From Planococcus plakortidis (GTDB lineage Bacteria; Bacillota; Bacilli; Bacillales_A; Planococcaceae), in the NCBI RefSeq assembly GCF_001687605.2, contig NZ_CP016539.2, forward strand, positions 1,704,501 to 1,768,500: a DNA stretch of 64,000 bases, given 5' to 3'. The notes beneath the pieces are model-generated. The model saw nothing but the letters and a program-made list of their open reading frames with translations. It was not told the origin of the DNA and did not search any database. This document shows, piece after piece, positions 1 through 8,192 of the stretch. Every line of letters begins with the position of its first letter. Within the stretch, counting starts at the first letter, position 1. Both the position numbers and the translations under genes were made by a program.

Positions 1-1092
1 AAGTTTTTTTCGTCACTGCGCCCGTTTCGCTTGCCGCAACAGCAGTGGCCTTATCTTTTCGCAGCCAGCCTTTAAACAGCCGGTGCAGCGGCAACTCCAA
101 CTTGAAATGCGCCAGAATCCCGAAAAACAGCATCAAAACCACGAGCAATAAGCTCATGCCTACATTGCCCAGCACTTCATGCCATCCGGCTTGGTCCATC
201 CATTCAGAGAATAAATCAAGGACGACATTATGGACAAGATAGATCGCAAAAGCCGCGTTGCCGAGCTGGTGGAATGCTTTTGGAATATGGATTTCTTTAT
301 TCATATCGATCACGCCGAGCCCGACCAGCAAAAACATGATGGAGATGCTCGCGCTCATTTCAAAGCTGATCTCCATAAAAGGATTCAACGCATTCATCCA
401 AGTTACAGGAAAGCCGATCAACCCGATAGCCATCGACAAATACCCCAGGACAGGCGGAATCTGGGCGTGGAGAATGAGCCACGCACAAAAGACACCCGCC
501 ATGAACATCAGATTATAGGAAGCGAATAGGAAATCGAACAGGAAATGGTCGATATAGATAATGCCCGTAGCACCCAAGAACGACAGAATTCCCCAAAAGG
601 CAAATAGCGCCTTGCCGATAAAACGGGGACTCAGAAACAGGATGGAAAACATAAGATAGAAATAAATCGTGTACTCCAATGACCAGGCAACGATCAAGAA
701 CGGATCTTGCCATTCAGGGTTAGGGACCAGAAAAATCGAGGTCAAAATAACAGCCATGTCCCGCTCCGCCCCGTCGCAAACCATGGGAAGAGAAATGCCA
801 GGATGAGAAACGCCAAGGTCACGACCCAGTAAAGCGGATAGATCCGAATGAAGCGGTTGACCAGAAAATCCGATAATTGCCCTTTCCTGCCGAATTTTTG
901 GCGATAAATATAATAAGCCATGAAACCGGATAAAGAAAAGAAATAATAGACACCGCCGGTCAGCGGCAAATACGCAAGATTCCATATATTAAACCCGTAA
1001 TAATCCATCATGGTCGTCGATAAATGGTGGAGCATGACCAATAAGGGCACTAATGCCCTGGACAATTGTATCAGTACCAGTTTTCTCCTCAT
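1..1092 (-). pseudogene. Acyltransferase family 3 protein, frameshifted and cut by the window edge
   Basis: Multi-spanning membrane O-acyltransferase family. The first part, from the ATG at 1092, shows the usual N-terminal helix with LSRALVPLLVMLHHL, then LSGFMAYYIYRQKFG and RIYPLYW. That frame stops near 742, but the same protein continues in another minus-strand frame from about 780 as SIFLVPNPEWQDPF and AWSLEYTIYFYL, and runs off the left edge still open. One missing G near 775-782 would restore the frame (Trp-Phe-Gly-Asp-Gly at the junction). The start at 1092 has a GAGGGG ribosome site about 8 bases upstream; a GTG at 1101 is the alternative. The family modifies cell-envelope glycans, but the substrate here is unknown. 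It is either a real frameshift or a sequencing error. Confidence 0.8.
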
Positions 1093-1260
1093 ACGCCCCA
1101 CCCCTCTATCCCAAAGTCCTTCACCGACCTAAAGAACTAACGCGAATCCAGGTAATTATCCATATTTAATTTTTATAGATATAATATACCACGACCGTTT
1201 AAAACCACAAGCATTTCCTCCCGTTCACTCACCCCGCTTCTTCGCCCTTTTTTAGGCACT

Positions 1261-1291
1261 CAAAAACCCGGAACCATATAGGCCCGGGTGT
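1261..1291 (-). terminator. Intrinsic terminator of the SGNH hydrolase gene
   Basis: On the minus strand ACCCGG and CCGGGT form a stem followed by a T run, just after the stop of the gene ending at 1298. Confidence 0.7.
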
Positions 1292-1297
1292 AATCGT

Positions 1298-2041
1298 TCA
1301 GCGCCGCTCTTTAGAAACCGCTATGCCGGTCGTCTGCAATGTTTCCAGCAATAATTGATGCATGATGGCATAGCCCTCTTCGTTCGGATGAATCGAATCC
1401 AGCCAAATGGAGGGCAATTTCCCCATTTTCCTCGTGTTCGTGACTATGACACCTTTCGCGCCGATGGCTGAATTCCACATCCGGAACAGGAGCTGGGTGA
1501 AACCGAAATATTGCACTTCTTTTTTCATCGAATTATATAAGCTGTTTTGGACAATCAACACTCGATCGTTGCCCTCTTGAATATGTCCGTAAATGTCCAG
1601 CAAATTGCGGCGGTATTTCTTTTTTAATGAGGCGAACTGGCGAATCAGCTCACTTGCGCCTCCATTGCGGTACTGGCGGAGCAGGTCGTTGCCGCCGATA
1701 TTGAGCAGCACGAGATCGGCTTGAGCCAATTCCGCCTGCCAATGCGCTGCCCGCAGACGCTCGACGAGGCCATCGCTCGTCAATCCGTTGATGCCGAAGT
1801 TCAGCACTTCGCTATCCGGAAAACTGTCTTCCAAATGTCTCGCAATCCCGCCTTTTGTCCCGTAGCCATAAGCGACGGAATCGCCGAGAATAATGATTTT
1901 CTTTATATGGCGCGGCCTTGCCGCATTGCGTTGTTTACGTCTGAGTGCCTTTTGGAAAAGGGCACTCGACCGGAAATTCTTGCCCAATCTTCTGCACGCC
2001 CCCTCTTTATTGTATCTCTTCATTTTAACATAAAACCCCAT
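1298..2041 (-). CDS. SGNH/GDSL-type esterase or lipase
   Basis: Predicted serine hydrolase of the SGNH fold. Block I is GDSVAYGYG near residue 53, the Gly/Asn block is NIGGNDL near residue 115, and the catalytic Asp-His pair is DSIHPNEEGY near residue 218. No lipobox or clear signal peptide is seen: the N-terminus is very basic (many Lys and Arg up to residue 45), so it is probably cytoplasmic or the true start lies further in. Starts at 2041 and 2023 both lack a good ribosome site, so the first 20 to 40 residues are uncertain. It stands alone, divergent from the channel gene at 2124. The substrate is unknown. A second SGNH protein, the lipoprotein YpmR-like one, lies at 49581-50378. Confidence 0.85.
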   Translation of the reverse strand: MGFYVKMKRYNKEGACRRLGKNFRSSALFQKALRRKQRNAARPRHIKKIIILGDSVAYGYGTKGGIARHLEDSFPDSEVLNFGINGLTSDGLVERLRAAHWQAELAQADLVLLNIGGNDLLRQYRNGGASELIRQFASLKKKYRRNLLDIYGHIQEGNDRVLIVQNSLYNSMKKEVQYFGFTQLLFRMWNSAIGAKGVIVTNTRKMGKLPSIWLDSIHPNEEGYAIMHQLLLETLQTTGIAVSKERR

Positions 2042-2123
2042 TTGTTATCCGATTTCACGTTTCAATGCTTAATCCGGTTGGCGGTAAGGGTATGGATACC
2101 TAAAGTGAAAAGGAGGAATGTTG

Positions 2124-3125
2124 ATGGACCAGCTTTATCTATTGATCGGAATCATCATCGTCGCCCTCACATTGATCGATTTCATCTGGACGACGTTATG
2201 GGTCGACGGCGGCGCTGGGCCACTAACCAATAAGCTTACTTCCGCCTACTGGACGCTCCATAAGCAAGTGAGCCGGAATAACTCGAAATTCCTGAGCCTC
2301 GCAGGGCCGACTATTCTCGTCGCCACCTTGGCGACATGGATTTTCCTGCTATGGGCAGGCTGGACCTTCATTTTTGCCAGTTCCGACATGATCGTCGATA
2401 CAAAAGACGGCGGCCCCATGTCATGGGTCGAATATGCTTATTATGCAGGTTACTTGATTTTTACGCTCGGCAATGGCGAATTTGCCCCGGATGACGGCAT
2501 CTGGCAGATCGTGGCGATTTTCGCAACCGGAACCGGCATGCTATTCATTACATTCGGCGTCACATACTTGCTGCAAGTCCTGAGTGCCGTAACGGAAAAA
2601 CGTTCGCTTGCCGCGAGCATCAGCGGGATCGGGAAAAATCCCGCTTCATTAGTCAACAATGCATGGAATGGACAGAACTTCGACCATCTCAATCTATTGC
2701 TCGATACGTTCGCGAATGAATTAAGCAATGCCGTATCGAAATACAATGCCTATCCGGTCCTCCATTATTACCGCAGTTCGACACACGACCGTTCGCTGCC
2801 TGTGAATATCGTCGTGCTTGATGAAGCATTGGCCTTGCTGAAATACGGCGTGCCGAACACTGTCCAACCGAACACATTATTGATGCAGGAACTCTCCAGC
2901 AGCATCACCAGTTATTTAGACACATTGCATAGTTCGTCCATAGATGAATCTTCAGTCACCCCGCCCCACCAAGTCCTCGCGAATCTGGATGAATCGATCC
3001 CGACAGTCGATGCAGCATCGTATGAGCGGGCGATGGAATCGCTTGAAAAACGCAGAAGAAAGCTTCTCGGCCTTGTGGAGATGACAGGCGAGAGGTGGCC
3101 GGGAACAGCCAACGATGATGAATGA
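2124..3125 (+). CDS. Two-transmembrane ion-channel family protein with an atypical filter
   Basis: Membrane protein of about 333 residues. It has a hydrophobic helix at residues 3-24, a second near 70-95, a pore-loop-like stretch and a following helix (LFITFGVTYLLQVL). The C-terminal half is soluble and helical. The position of the potassium filter reads TLGNGEF instead of TVGYGD, so the fold fits a bacterial two-TM potassium channel but K+ selectivity is doubtful. The start is ATG 2124, because AAGGAGG is 7 bases upstream, whereas the ATG at 2118 is too close. It is single, followed by a terminator. A second channel of canonical filter type (TTVGYGD) is a pseudogene at 56378. Confidence 0.8.
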   Translation: MDQLYLLIGIIIVALTLIDFIWTTLWVDGGAGPLTNKLTSAYWTLHKQVSRNNSKFLSLAGPTILVATLATWIFLLWAGWTFIFASSDMIVDTKDGGPMSWVEYAYYAGYLIFTLGNGEFAPDDGIWQIVAIFATGTGMLFITFGVTYLLQVLSAVTEKRSLAASISGIGKNPASLVNNAWNGQNFDHLNLLLDTFANELSNAVSKYNAYPVLHYYRSSTHDRSLPVNIVVLDEALALLKYGVPNTVQPNTLLMQELSSSITSYLDTLHSSSIDESSVTPPHQVLANLDESIPTVDAASYERAMESLEKRRRKLLGLVEMTGERWPGTANDDE

Positions 3126-3189
3126 AATTTCGCCCGACCGAAATGATTGAATAACGGGATTTCATCGCACTTAACGCGGCGGCACTCAT

Positions 3190-3219
3190 AAAAAAGCGCT
3201 AAACGACAGCGCTTTTCTG
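3190..3219 (+). terminator. Intrinsic terminator
   Basis: Stem AAAAGCGCT / AGCGCTTTT with an eight-base loop, downstream of the channel gene. Confidence 0.7.
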
Positions 3220-3326
3220 TTTCCTGTTTTTGACGTTTTTATTAAATAACTTGAAATAAAGTGTTTCGCGGGAAATGTTTCAGGGAACAATTTGAAAGAT
3301 GAGATTTTGAAATTGGAGGCCTAGCG

Positions 3327-4064
3327 ATGCAAACGACAATACCTGCTTTATTGACAAAAGAAGATTTCTTGAACCGAAACGACCTGCCCGAATGGCTGCT
3401 GCAGGAATACAAGACTTTCCATGAGACGGTGACCGATAAGACTTTTCCATGCTATTTCGGCAGAAGCGGCGAATTGAAAGGCGAACTGCGTTATGCATAT
3501 ATAAGCCAGGCTGATTGGTCCAACTTGCCTGTGGCGGTTGCCGAATTCTTGACTTTGTTCGAAGACCCGAAGCACAAGCGCCATGGGCTGTTCGTGTTCG
3601 TGGAACCTTTTGAATCAGAAGGCCCTCTCGATGATTACCGTAAGCAGTTCTGGGAGATCCTGCAGTATCTTCATGACATGGACGATACGGAATGGCCGGA
3701 ACAAGCGCCGCGTGACCCTGACCATTATCTATGGGATTTCAACTTCAAAGGAGAGCCCATATTCATCTTCGGCAATGCCCCGGCCTATAAACAGCGGCGC
3801 ACCCGCCACCTTGGCAATTCGATGGTGCTCGGGTTCCAGCCCAGAAGGATCTTTGAAGGCTTGACCGGAACTGAGAAAGGCGGCATCATGTCGCGCGAAA
3901 AGGTTCGCGAGCGCGTTGAGAAATGGGATGAATTACCGACCCATCCGGACATCAGCCATTTTGGCGACCCGGACCACAACGAATGGAAACAATTCTTCAT
4001 CGGGGACGATATTGAACCTGTCAAAGGCAAATGCCCATTTTCCCATAAAGAACTTCAATCATAA
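3327..4064 (+). CDS. YqcI/YcgG family protein (GntA-like heme-dependent N-hydroxylase family)
   Basis: A 245-residue soluble protein that I recognise as the YqcI/YcgG family from PCYFGRSGELKGELRYAYI, DPDHYLWDF, GNAPAYKQRRTRHLGNSM and the CPFSH ending. Established knowledge: members include GntA, which N-hydroxylates a guanidine group in guanitoxin biosynthesis, and the wider family is of heme-binding N-oxygenases. No other guanitoxin genes are nearby, so the substrate here is unknown and the family name should not be read as toxin production. The start at 3327 is fixed by GGAGG 7 bases upstream. It is monocistronic, between two terminators. Confidence 0.8.
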   Translation: MQTTIPALLTKEDFLNRNDLPEWLLQEYKTFHETVTDKTFPCYFGRSGELKGELRYAYISQADWSNLPVAVAEFLTLFEDPKHKRHGLFVFVEPFESEGPLDDYRKQFWEILQYLHDMDDTEWPEQAPRDPDHYLWDFNFKGEPIFIFGNAPAYKQRRTRHLGNSMVLGFQPRRIFEGLTGTEKGGIMSREKVRERVEKWDELPTHPDISHFGDPDHNEWKQFFIGDDIEPVKGKCPFSHKELQS

Positions 4065-4068
4065 AAAA

Positions 4069-4100
4069 AGCGGCCACACATTTTTGTTGTGTGGCCGCTT
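4069..4100. terminator. Bidirectional terminator
   Basis: A 13-base perfect stem (AAGCGGCCACACA and its complement) separates two convergent genes. The A run on the left gives a T run for the minus strand, and there is a short T run for the plus strand. Confidence 0.85.
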
Positions 4101-4108
4101 TCCTGTGA

Positions 4109-5098
4109 CTAGGCTTCGTTATTTTGGCGGCCCTTGAACTTTTTTACGGTTTTTCCGCTATCGAGTTGGAGCTCTTCCGGGGTGGAATACGCCTCCGTTT
4201 CCCGGCCTTCGATTTGGTGCACGAGGCGCTCCACCAACCGATGCTCCAGTGGCTGTGCAGCAGCTGGCGGCTTGATGGCGGTTATTGCTTCGCCCTCTCC
4301 CGCTTCCGGTTCTCCGGCGACCACGATGCTGATGTCTTTCGGCACCTTAAAGCCTGCGCTTTTCAAGGAATTGAATAATTTCAATCCATCCTCATAGCTG
4401 GCCGCGACAAATGCGCTTGTCGGTTTCCTGAACGACCGGACATCGGCTGCAATGGCATCAAAATCAGAAGTGCTTTGTGTGGCATGGATGCGTTTTTTGC
4501 GCAACTTCAATTGATGATGGGCTAATGCTTCATAGTATCCCTGTAGCTTTTCACCGTTGTCCGGCAAATCTTCCCCCACCCAGGCGATCTGCTCGTGGCC
4601 TTTTTTGGCAAGATGGCCGGTGGCAAGATATGCCGCTTTTCGTCCGTCCAATGGTTTTTTACTATCCATTGCCTGTTCGGCCTGCAGAAAGACAATGCCC
4701 TTTCCGTTTACAGCTTCCTGGAATTCACCGGGAATGCTGCCAATGCCGATAACGCCAGCCACGCCTTCCAATAAGGTGGTGACGTCGTCCGATGATTCAT
4801 TGCCCGTCAATACACGCCCCATCAGCTGATAACCGGATGATTGGGCAGATTCAGTCAATTCACGCAAACGGGCGAAATCATCGGCACCACAATCCTTGGA
4901 AAAAAACACGCTTAAATGTTTCGATGATCCTGCGGGTTCTGCGTTTGACGCATTTGTATTTCCGTAATCCAGCTCAGCCAATGCCTGCATCACTTTGTCA
5001 TAGGTTTCTTTCTTGACTTGCTCCGGCCGATTCAACACACGCGACACAGTCGTTTGGGATACGCCTGCATGTTTTGCGACTTCTGTAGTAGATACCAT
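4109..5098 (-). CDS. LacI family transcriptional regulator
   Basis: DNA-binding repressor of about 329 residues. The N-terminal helix-turn-helix reads STTEVAKHAGVSQTTVSRVLN (residues 3-23), followed by the hinge segment (YDKVMQALAELDY) and a periplasmic-binding-protein-like effector domain ending near residue 310. The effector domain sequence is divergent, so the ligand cannot be named. Start choice: ATG 5098 has GGGAAGG about 9 bases upstream, while ATG 5107 would abut it. An extended -10 (TGGTATAGT) lies at 5136-5144. A cre-like palindrome at 5310-5324 lies upstream and could be its own operator or a CcpA site. No sugar genes flank it, so its target is unknown. Confidence 0.9.
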   Translation of the reverse strand: MVSTTEVAKHAGVSQTTVSRVLNRPEQVKKETYDKVMQALAELDYGNTNASNAEPAGSSKHLSVFFSKDCGADDFARLRELTESAQSSGYQLMGRVLTGNESSDDVTTLLEGVAGVIGIGSIPGEFQEAVNGKGIVFLQAEQAMDSKKPLDGRKAAYLATGHLAKKGHEQIAWVGEDLPDNGEKLQGYYEALAHHQLKLRKKRIHATQSTSDFDAIAADVRSFRKPTSAFVAASYEDGLKLFNSLKSAGFKVPKDISIVVAGEPEAGEGEAITAIKPPAAAQPLEHRLVERLVHQIEGRETEAYSTPEELQLDSGKTVKKFKGRQNNEA

Positions 5099-5135
5099 AT
5101 TCGTCATCCTTCCCATCGATTTATTCATTGAATAC

Positions 5136-5144
5136 ACTATACCA
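5136..5144 (-). promoter_or_regulatory. Extended -10 promoter element for the LacI-type gene
   Basis: Minus strand TGGTATAGT, i.e. TGN plus TATAGT, about 40 bases upstream of the start at 5098. No clear -35 was found. Confidence 0.45.
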
Positions 5145-5309
5145 TACATCTCTTCTGTATTCAGTAAAATATTCAAAAAGCGCAAGGTGCACCGGGAAAC
5201 CCCTTACCAAAAGAAGACGGGAGGCGGATCTCGGTGACGTACAAATGACCAATGAATGAATAATTAACAAGTGCCTTGGTGGTGAACCCTATTCACAACT
5301 ATTCATTTT

Positions 5310-5324
5310 TTGAAAACGCTTTAT
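5310..5324. promoter_or_regulatory. cre-like operator (CcpA or LacI-type)
   Basis: TTGAAAACGCTTTAT fits 14 of 15 positions of the catabolite-responsive element WTGNAANCGNWNNCW. It lies about 210 bases upstream of the LacI-family start. Autoregulation by the LacI protein or CcpA control are both possible. Confidence 0.5.
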
Positions 5325-5350
5325 ACAGACGCATTCGCGCGCCCGCACAA

Positions 5351-5382
5351 TAAAAAACGCACGGCAAAAACCATGCGTTTAG
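5351..5382 (-). terminator. Intrinsic terminator
   Basis: On the minus strand AAACGCATGG pairs imperfectly with CCGTGCGTTT and is followed by a T run, just past the stop of the gene ending at 5389. Confidence 0.7.
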
Positions 5383-5388
5383 TTTCAG

Positions 5389-6279
5389 TTATTCATTCAT
5401 AAAATGATTGTTTCTGTGCCACCTGAAAAATGGTTTGTTTGAGTCATTAGCCGCGATGCGCATATTTTTCCTCAAGCTATAACGTTCTGCTTCCTCTTGA
5501 AGCGATATTGACATTCTGAGCGTACCGGCACCGGTAAAGGATATCTGGCCGCTTTCATAGAGCGCGGCGTGGTTAGCGCATAATAATGTACCGTTTGCGG
5601 GGTCAATTCGTTCCGCATCGTTGCTGTCTTTCCAGGGTTTGCTATAGACGGCCTTCAACAGTGCCGGATTCGAGATGCTGCAGATGGCGCACCTGCCTTG
5701 CCAACGCTCCATTTGCAATGCTTCAAACTGCCCTTGCAACTTGCTGAATTTCCGCTTCAGCAAGTATTCAGAATCCATCATCCAGGCTGTCAGGGAATTG
5801 TATTTCCCCTCGCGCACTGCATCATAAACAAATTCCAGCTGTTCGATATTCTGCCATTTTGTTGCCGATAATAAGTCCAGGAACACCATTGCCAACGCTT
5901 CATTGCATGGATACAGATAACCTGAATTGCCATGGCCATCCGGCTGAAAGGCAGCGTATTTGATCGGCAGATGGTGTTTGACCTCTTTGATGCACGACAC
6001 GATTTCGAGCGGGACATCCAGCTCCAAATACTCACAAGGCGCAACCCATTCAGCACTTTTCGCAGCTGTTTTCTGTTCCCGTGCATCTTCCTGGATGGTG
6101 CCGACCGCAACGATGGCCCCCTTGACGTAATGGAAAGTCCGGTCTCCTTTTTGCAGCGATTTCACACGCAGCCAAGAATGCGGCGTAGCTCCTGATTTAT
6201 CTTTCATCGGCGCACGGACAATCCCGAGGCGCTTTTCTTCTCTATAAGTTTCCCCCTGCATAACAATGTAGCTATTCAT
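5389..6279 (-). CDS. EVE/PUA-like plus HNH-fold protein with a degenerate nuclease site
   Basis: A 296-residue protein. Residues 1-110 (MNSYIVMQGETYREEKRLG, then FHYVKGAIVAVGTI) look like an EVE/PUA-type modified-base reader. The middle is helical. Residues 195-270 resemble the HNH_2 fold: CAIC, LLKAVYSKPW, DPANGTLLCANHAALYESGQISF. In typical members, as I recall them, the first stretch is L.AsHIkPW and supplies the catalytic His; here that position is Tyr, and the D of the second half (nh.D.LyD) is Ala. So nuclease activity is doubtful. Modification-dependent restriction is the known role of such fusions. The start at 6279 has AGGAGG 7 bases upstream. It is monocistronic, with no methyltransferase nearby. 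Confidence 0.65.
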   Translation of the reverse strand: MNSYIVMQGETYREEKRLGIVRAPMKDKSGATPHSWLRVKSLQKGDRTFHYVKGAIVAVGTIQEDAREQKTAAKSAEWVAPCEYLELDVPLEIVSCIKEVKHHLPIKYAAFQPDGHGNSGYLYPCNEALAMVFLDLLSATKWQNIEQLEFVYDAVREGKYNSLTAWMMDSEYLLKRKFSKLQGQFEALQMERWQGRCAICSISNPALLKAVYSKPWKDSNDAERIDPANGTLLCANHAALYESGQISFTGAGTLRMSISLQEEAERYSLRKNMRIAANDSNKPFFRWHRNNHFMNE

Positions 6280-6374
6280 TCTGTGCCTCCTGACCACTGC
6301 TTTCTTCTATTCTATCATCCTTTCGCTCTTTCCGCCTGGCCACAATGCAAAAGCAGCACGGCCTAACAACCAAC

Positions 6375-6401
6375 AAACCACTTCCACTACGGGAAATGGT
6401 T
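6375..6401 (-). terminator. Possible weak terminator after ctaG
   Basis: Minus strand AACCATTTCC and GGAAGTGGTT form a stem with one internal mismatch, followed by a T/G-rich rather than pure T tract. Confidence 0.4.
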
Positions 6402-6405
6402 GTCA

Positions 6406-7185
6406 TCAAGCACGTGCGATCCGCCCCGGCGCTGACGCTTTATACCAGCTATAGCAAAAAAGGAGGATGATGGCCACATCGACCGCATCACCGCCATAAT
6501 ACATGATTTGCGCTCCCAGCTGCCCATCATTTGTCGTGACACCGGCTGGGGGCATGGCGTACAAGGACTTCGCCAATATCTTATGGGACGCGAGCGCCAC
6601 AATCAGCACGGCAGCACGCAAACGGAATGAATGGCGGTGCGCCGACAAATCCGTGTATAACATCGACCAGGTGAAGACATATCCCGCCAATAGAACATGG
6701 ATGTGCACCAGTGCATAAACCCATGTCGATTGATGCATCCATATGAAAAGGCTTGTCCTATACAGGACGAACAGACCGCCAAAGTTCAACAGCGCGGCAC
6801 TGGCAGGATGGCTGGCAGCAGCAATAAAACGGCTATTCATCAGACGGCTGAGCTGGCGTGCTTTGTTTGTCGGCAAGCCCCTCATTAACAAGGTCAGGGG
6901 GTTGCCGTGTAAAAGCAGTAGCGGTGCCAGCATGCCGAGCAGCAAATGGCCGGTCATATGGGCAGAAAAATTGGTGTGCGCTGCGTCCGCCAACGGGCCG
7001 ATCAATGCCGCTCCTGCCGCAATGACGCCTGCAAATCAAAACAAATAGCGGTGCAGCGGCCATTTCCTATAGCGCCCATTCGTCCAAATTGCGAGCATTG
7101 GATAGCACATCAGCGCCCACGCAAGCATCAAAGCTGCCGCCAGCTGAAACCAAGGTCCGACCGGGCTGAAGTCGTGATGTATCAT
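6406..7185 (-). pseudogene. ctaG: CtaG-like cytochrome c oxidase assembly protein, interrupted by a TGA
   Basis: Multi-pass membrane protein of the caa3_CtaG family, needed in B. subtilis for caa3 oxidase assembly. The frame starts at ATG 7185 (MIHHDFSPVGPWFQ) and reads WPLHRYLF, then TGA at 7036-7038, then FAGVIAAGAALIGPLADAAH and the rest of the family, including HMTGHLLLGMLAPLLLL, to the stop at 6406. A Trp codon (TGG) at the TGA would restore the gene. The downstream part could be re-initiated at ATG 7005, but this would lose the first helices. It lies 4 bases behind the DUF2243 gene, so it was translationally linked. It is either a true pseudogene or a consensus error. Confidence 0.85.
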
Positions 7186-7189
7186 CTCG

Positions 7190-7669
7190 TCATGCGGACC
7201 GCCTTTCCGTGCTGGATCTTGAGAGAATCAACCCTGCAATGAGCAATGCTGCACCAAACAAGTTCCAGCTCAAGTCATAAATCCATAAATCGACATTGTA
7301 ACGAACCTGATGGATTCTCAACACTTTATGGTCGATGATGCCGTCAAACAGTTAGAATGCCCCTGCTCCGATGAACACCGAGGCTAACTAATACCGCAGG
7401 CGGACCGCTTGCCGCCTTCTGAGTTCCGCAAACATGAACAGCCCGCCAATCGCTGCAAACCAGGCGAATGAGTTCAATAAGCCATCTGCAAAAATGCCGA
7501 TTTTTGGCGTCGCCAAATCATAGAAATGATGCCATTGGAGCAATTGGTGAAAAATGACTTCTTCGACGAATGCCATCAAGCCGATCCCGAATAATAAACC
7601 GGACCACAAATTCCTTTTCTTGAGCTTTGGATGGTGCTTCCCGCCATGGGATGGTCCTTCATTTTCCAT
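7190..7669 (-). pseudogene. DUF2243 membrane protein with two in-frame stops
   Basis: Four-helix membrane protein of the DUF2243 family, commonly paired with ctaG. The intact first part (to ELRRRQAVRLRY) stops at TAG 7388-7390. The same frame then reads LASVFIGAGAF, TAA at 7352-7354, LFDGIIDHKVLRIHQVRYN and continues to the stop at 7190. Family conservation suggests Trp (TGG) and Gln (CAA) at the two stops. The start is ATG 7669, with AAGGAGAGG about 8 bases upstream; GTG 7675 is too close. A SigB-like promoter lies at 7713-7736. The function is unknown; the context suggests a respiratory or stress membrane role. Confidence 0.8.
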
Positions 7670-7712
7670 CTTCACACCTCTCCTTCTAGCAATTAGCAGA
7701 TTTAACCTCTAT

Positions 7713-7736
7713 ATACCCGTGCCATTTTACGGAAAC
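7713..7736 (-). promoter_or_regulatory. SigB-like promoter for DUF2243-ctaG
   Basis: Minus strand GTTTCC, 12 bases, GGGTAT, against the general-stress consensus GTTTAA-N12-15-GGGTAT. It ends about 45 bases upstream of the start at 7669. Confidence 0.5.
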
Positions 7737-7739
7737 GAA

Positions 7740-7763
7740 AAAAAGAGCCCCTGGCCAGGCTCT
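7740..7763 (-). terminator. Intrinsic terminator of hsp20
   Basis: Minus strand GAGCCTGGCCAGGGGCTC stem followed by six T, adjoining the stop of hsp20. Confidence 0.75.
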
Positions 7764-8192
7764 TCACTGAATTTCGATGCGTTTGCCATTTCCGGATTCT
7801 TTTTCTTCCGGCTTTGGCACAGTCAAGTGCAAGACACCGTCCTTGAAATTTCCTTTAATGCCTTGATCATCAACATCGCCTACATAAAAACTGCGCTTGA
7901 AAGACCCGAAAGAGCGTTCCTTACGGATGTAATGCCCTTCATCTTCCGAAGTTTCCGAGCTTTCCTCTTTCTTGCCGCTGATGGAGAGGTAGCCGTCTTT
8001 GAAATCGACTTGAATGTCATCTTTCGAAAAACCCGGGACGTCCACCACCACATCATATTGGCCGTTCACTTCCTTTACATCCACTTGAGGGTAATTGCTT
8101 TCCTTGAAGAACCGGTCGAAGAAATCCGAATCCAGATCACTTTGGAATAATTTCGGAAAGAAATCCTCCCGTTTTCTAGGCATGAACTTCAT
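7764..8192 (-). CDS. Small heat shock protein, Hsp20/alpha-crystallin family
   Basis: A 142-residue ATP-independent holdase chaperone. The alpha-crystallin domain spans about residues 38-135, with VDVPGFSKDDIQVDFKDGYL, SFGSFKRSFYVGD and the C-terminal GVLHLTVPK signature. The N-terminal arm has DDFF-like aromatic clusters (DFFPKLF, DSDFFDRFF), and the C-terminal anchor is KRIEIQ, an I-x-I motif that docks subunits in oligomers. The start at 8192 has AAGGAGGAAG 5 bases upstream. It is transcribed alone from a SigA-like promoter at 8269-8296. No CIRCE (HrcA) palindrome is seen, so control is probably not by HrcA. Confidence 0.95.
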   Translation of the reverse strand: MKFMPRKREDFFPKLFQSDLDSDFFDRFFKESNYPQVDVKEVNGQYDVVVDVPGFSKDDIQVDFKDGYLSISGKKEESSETSEDEGHYIRKERSFGSFKRSFYVGDVDDQGIKGNFKDGVLHLTVPKPEEKESGNGKRIEIQ

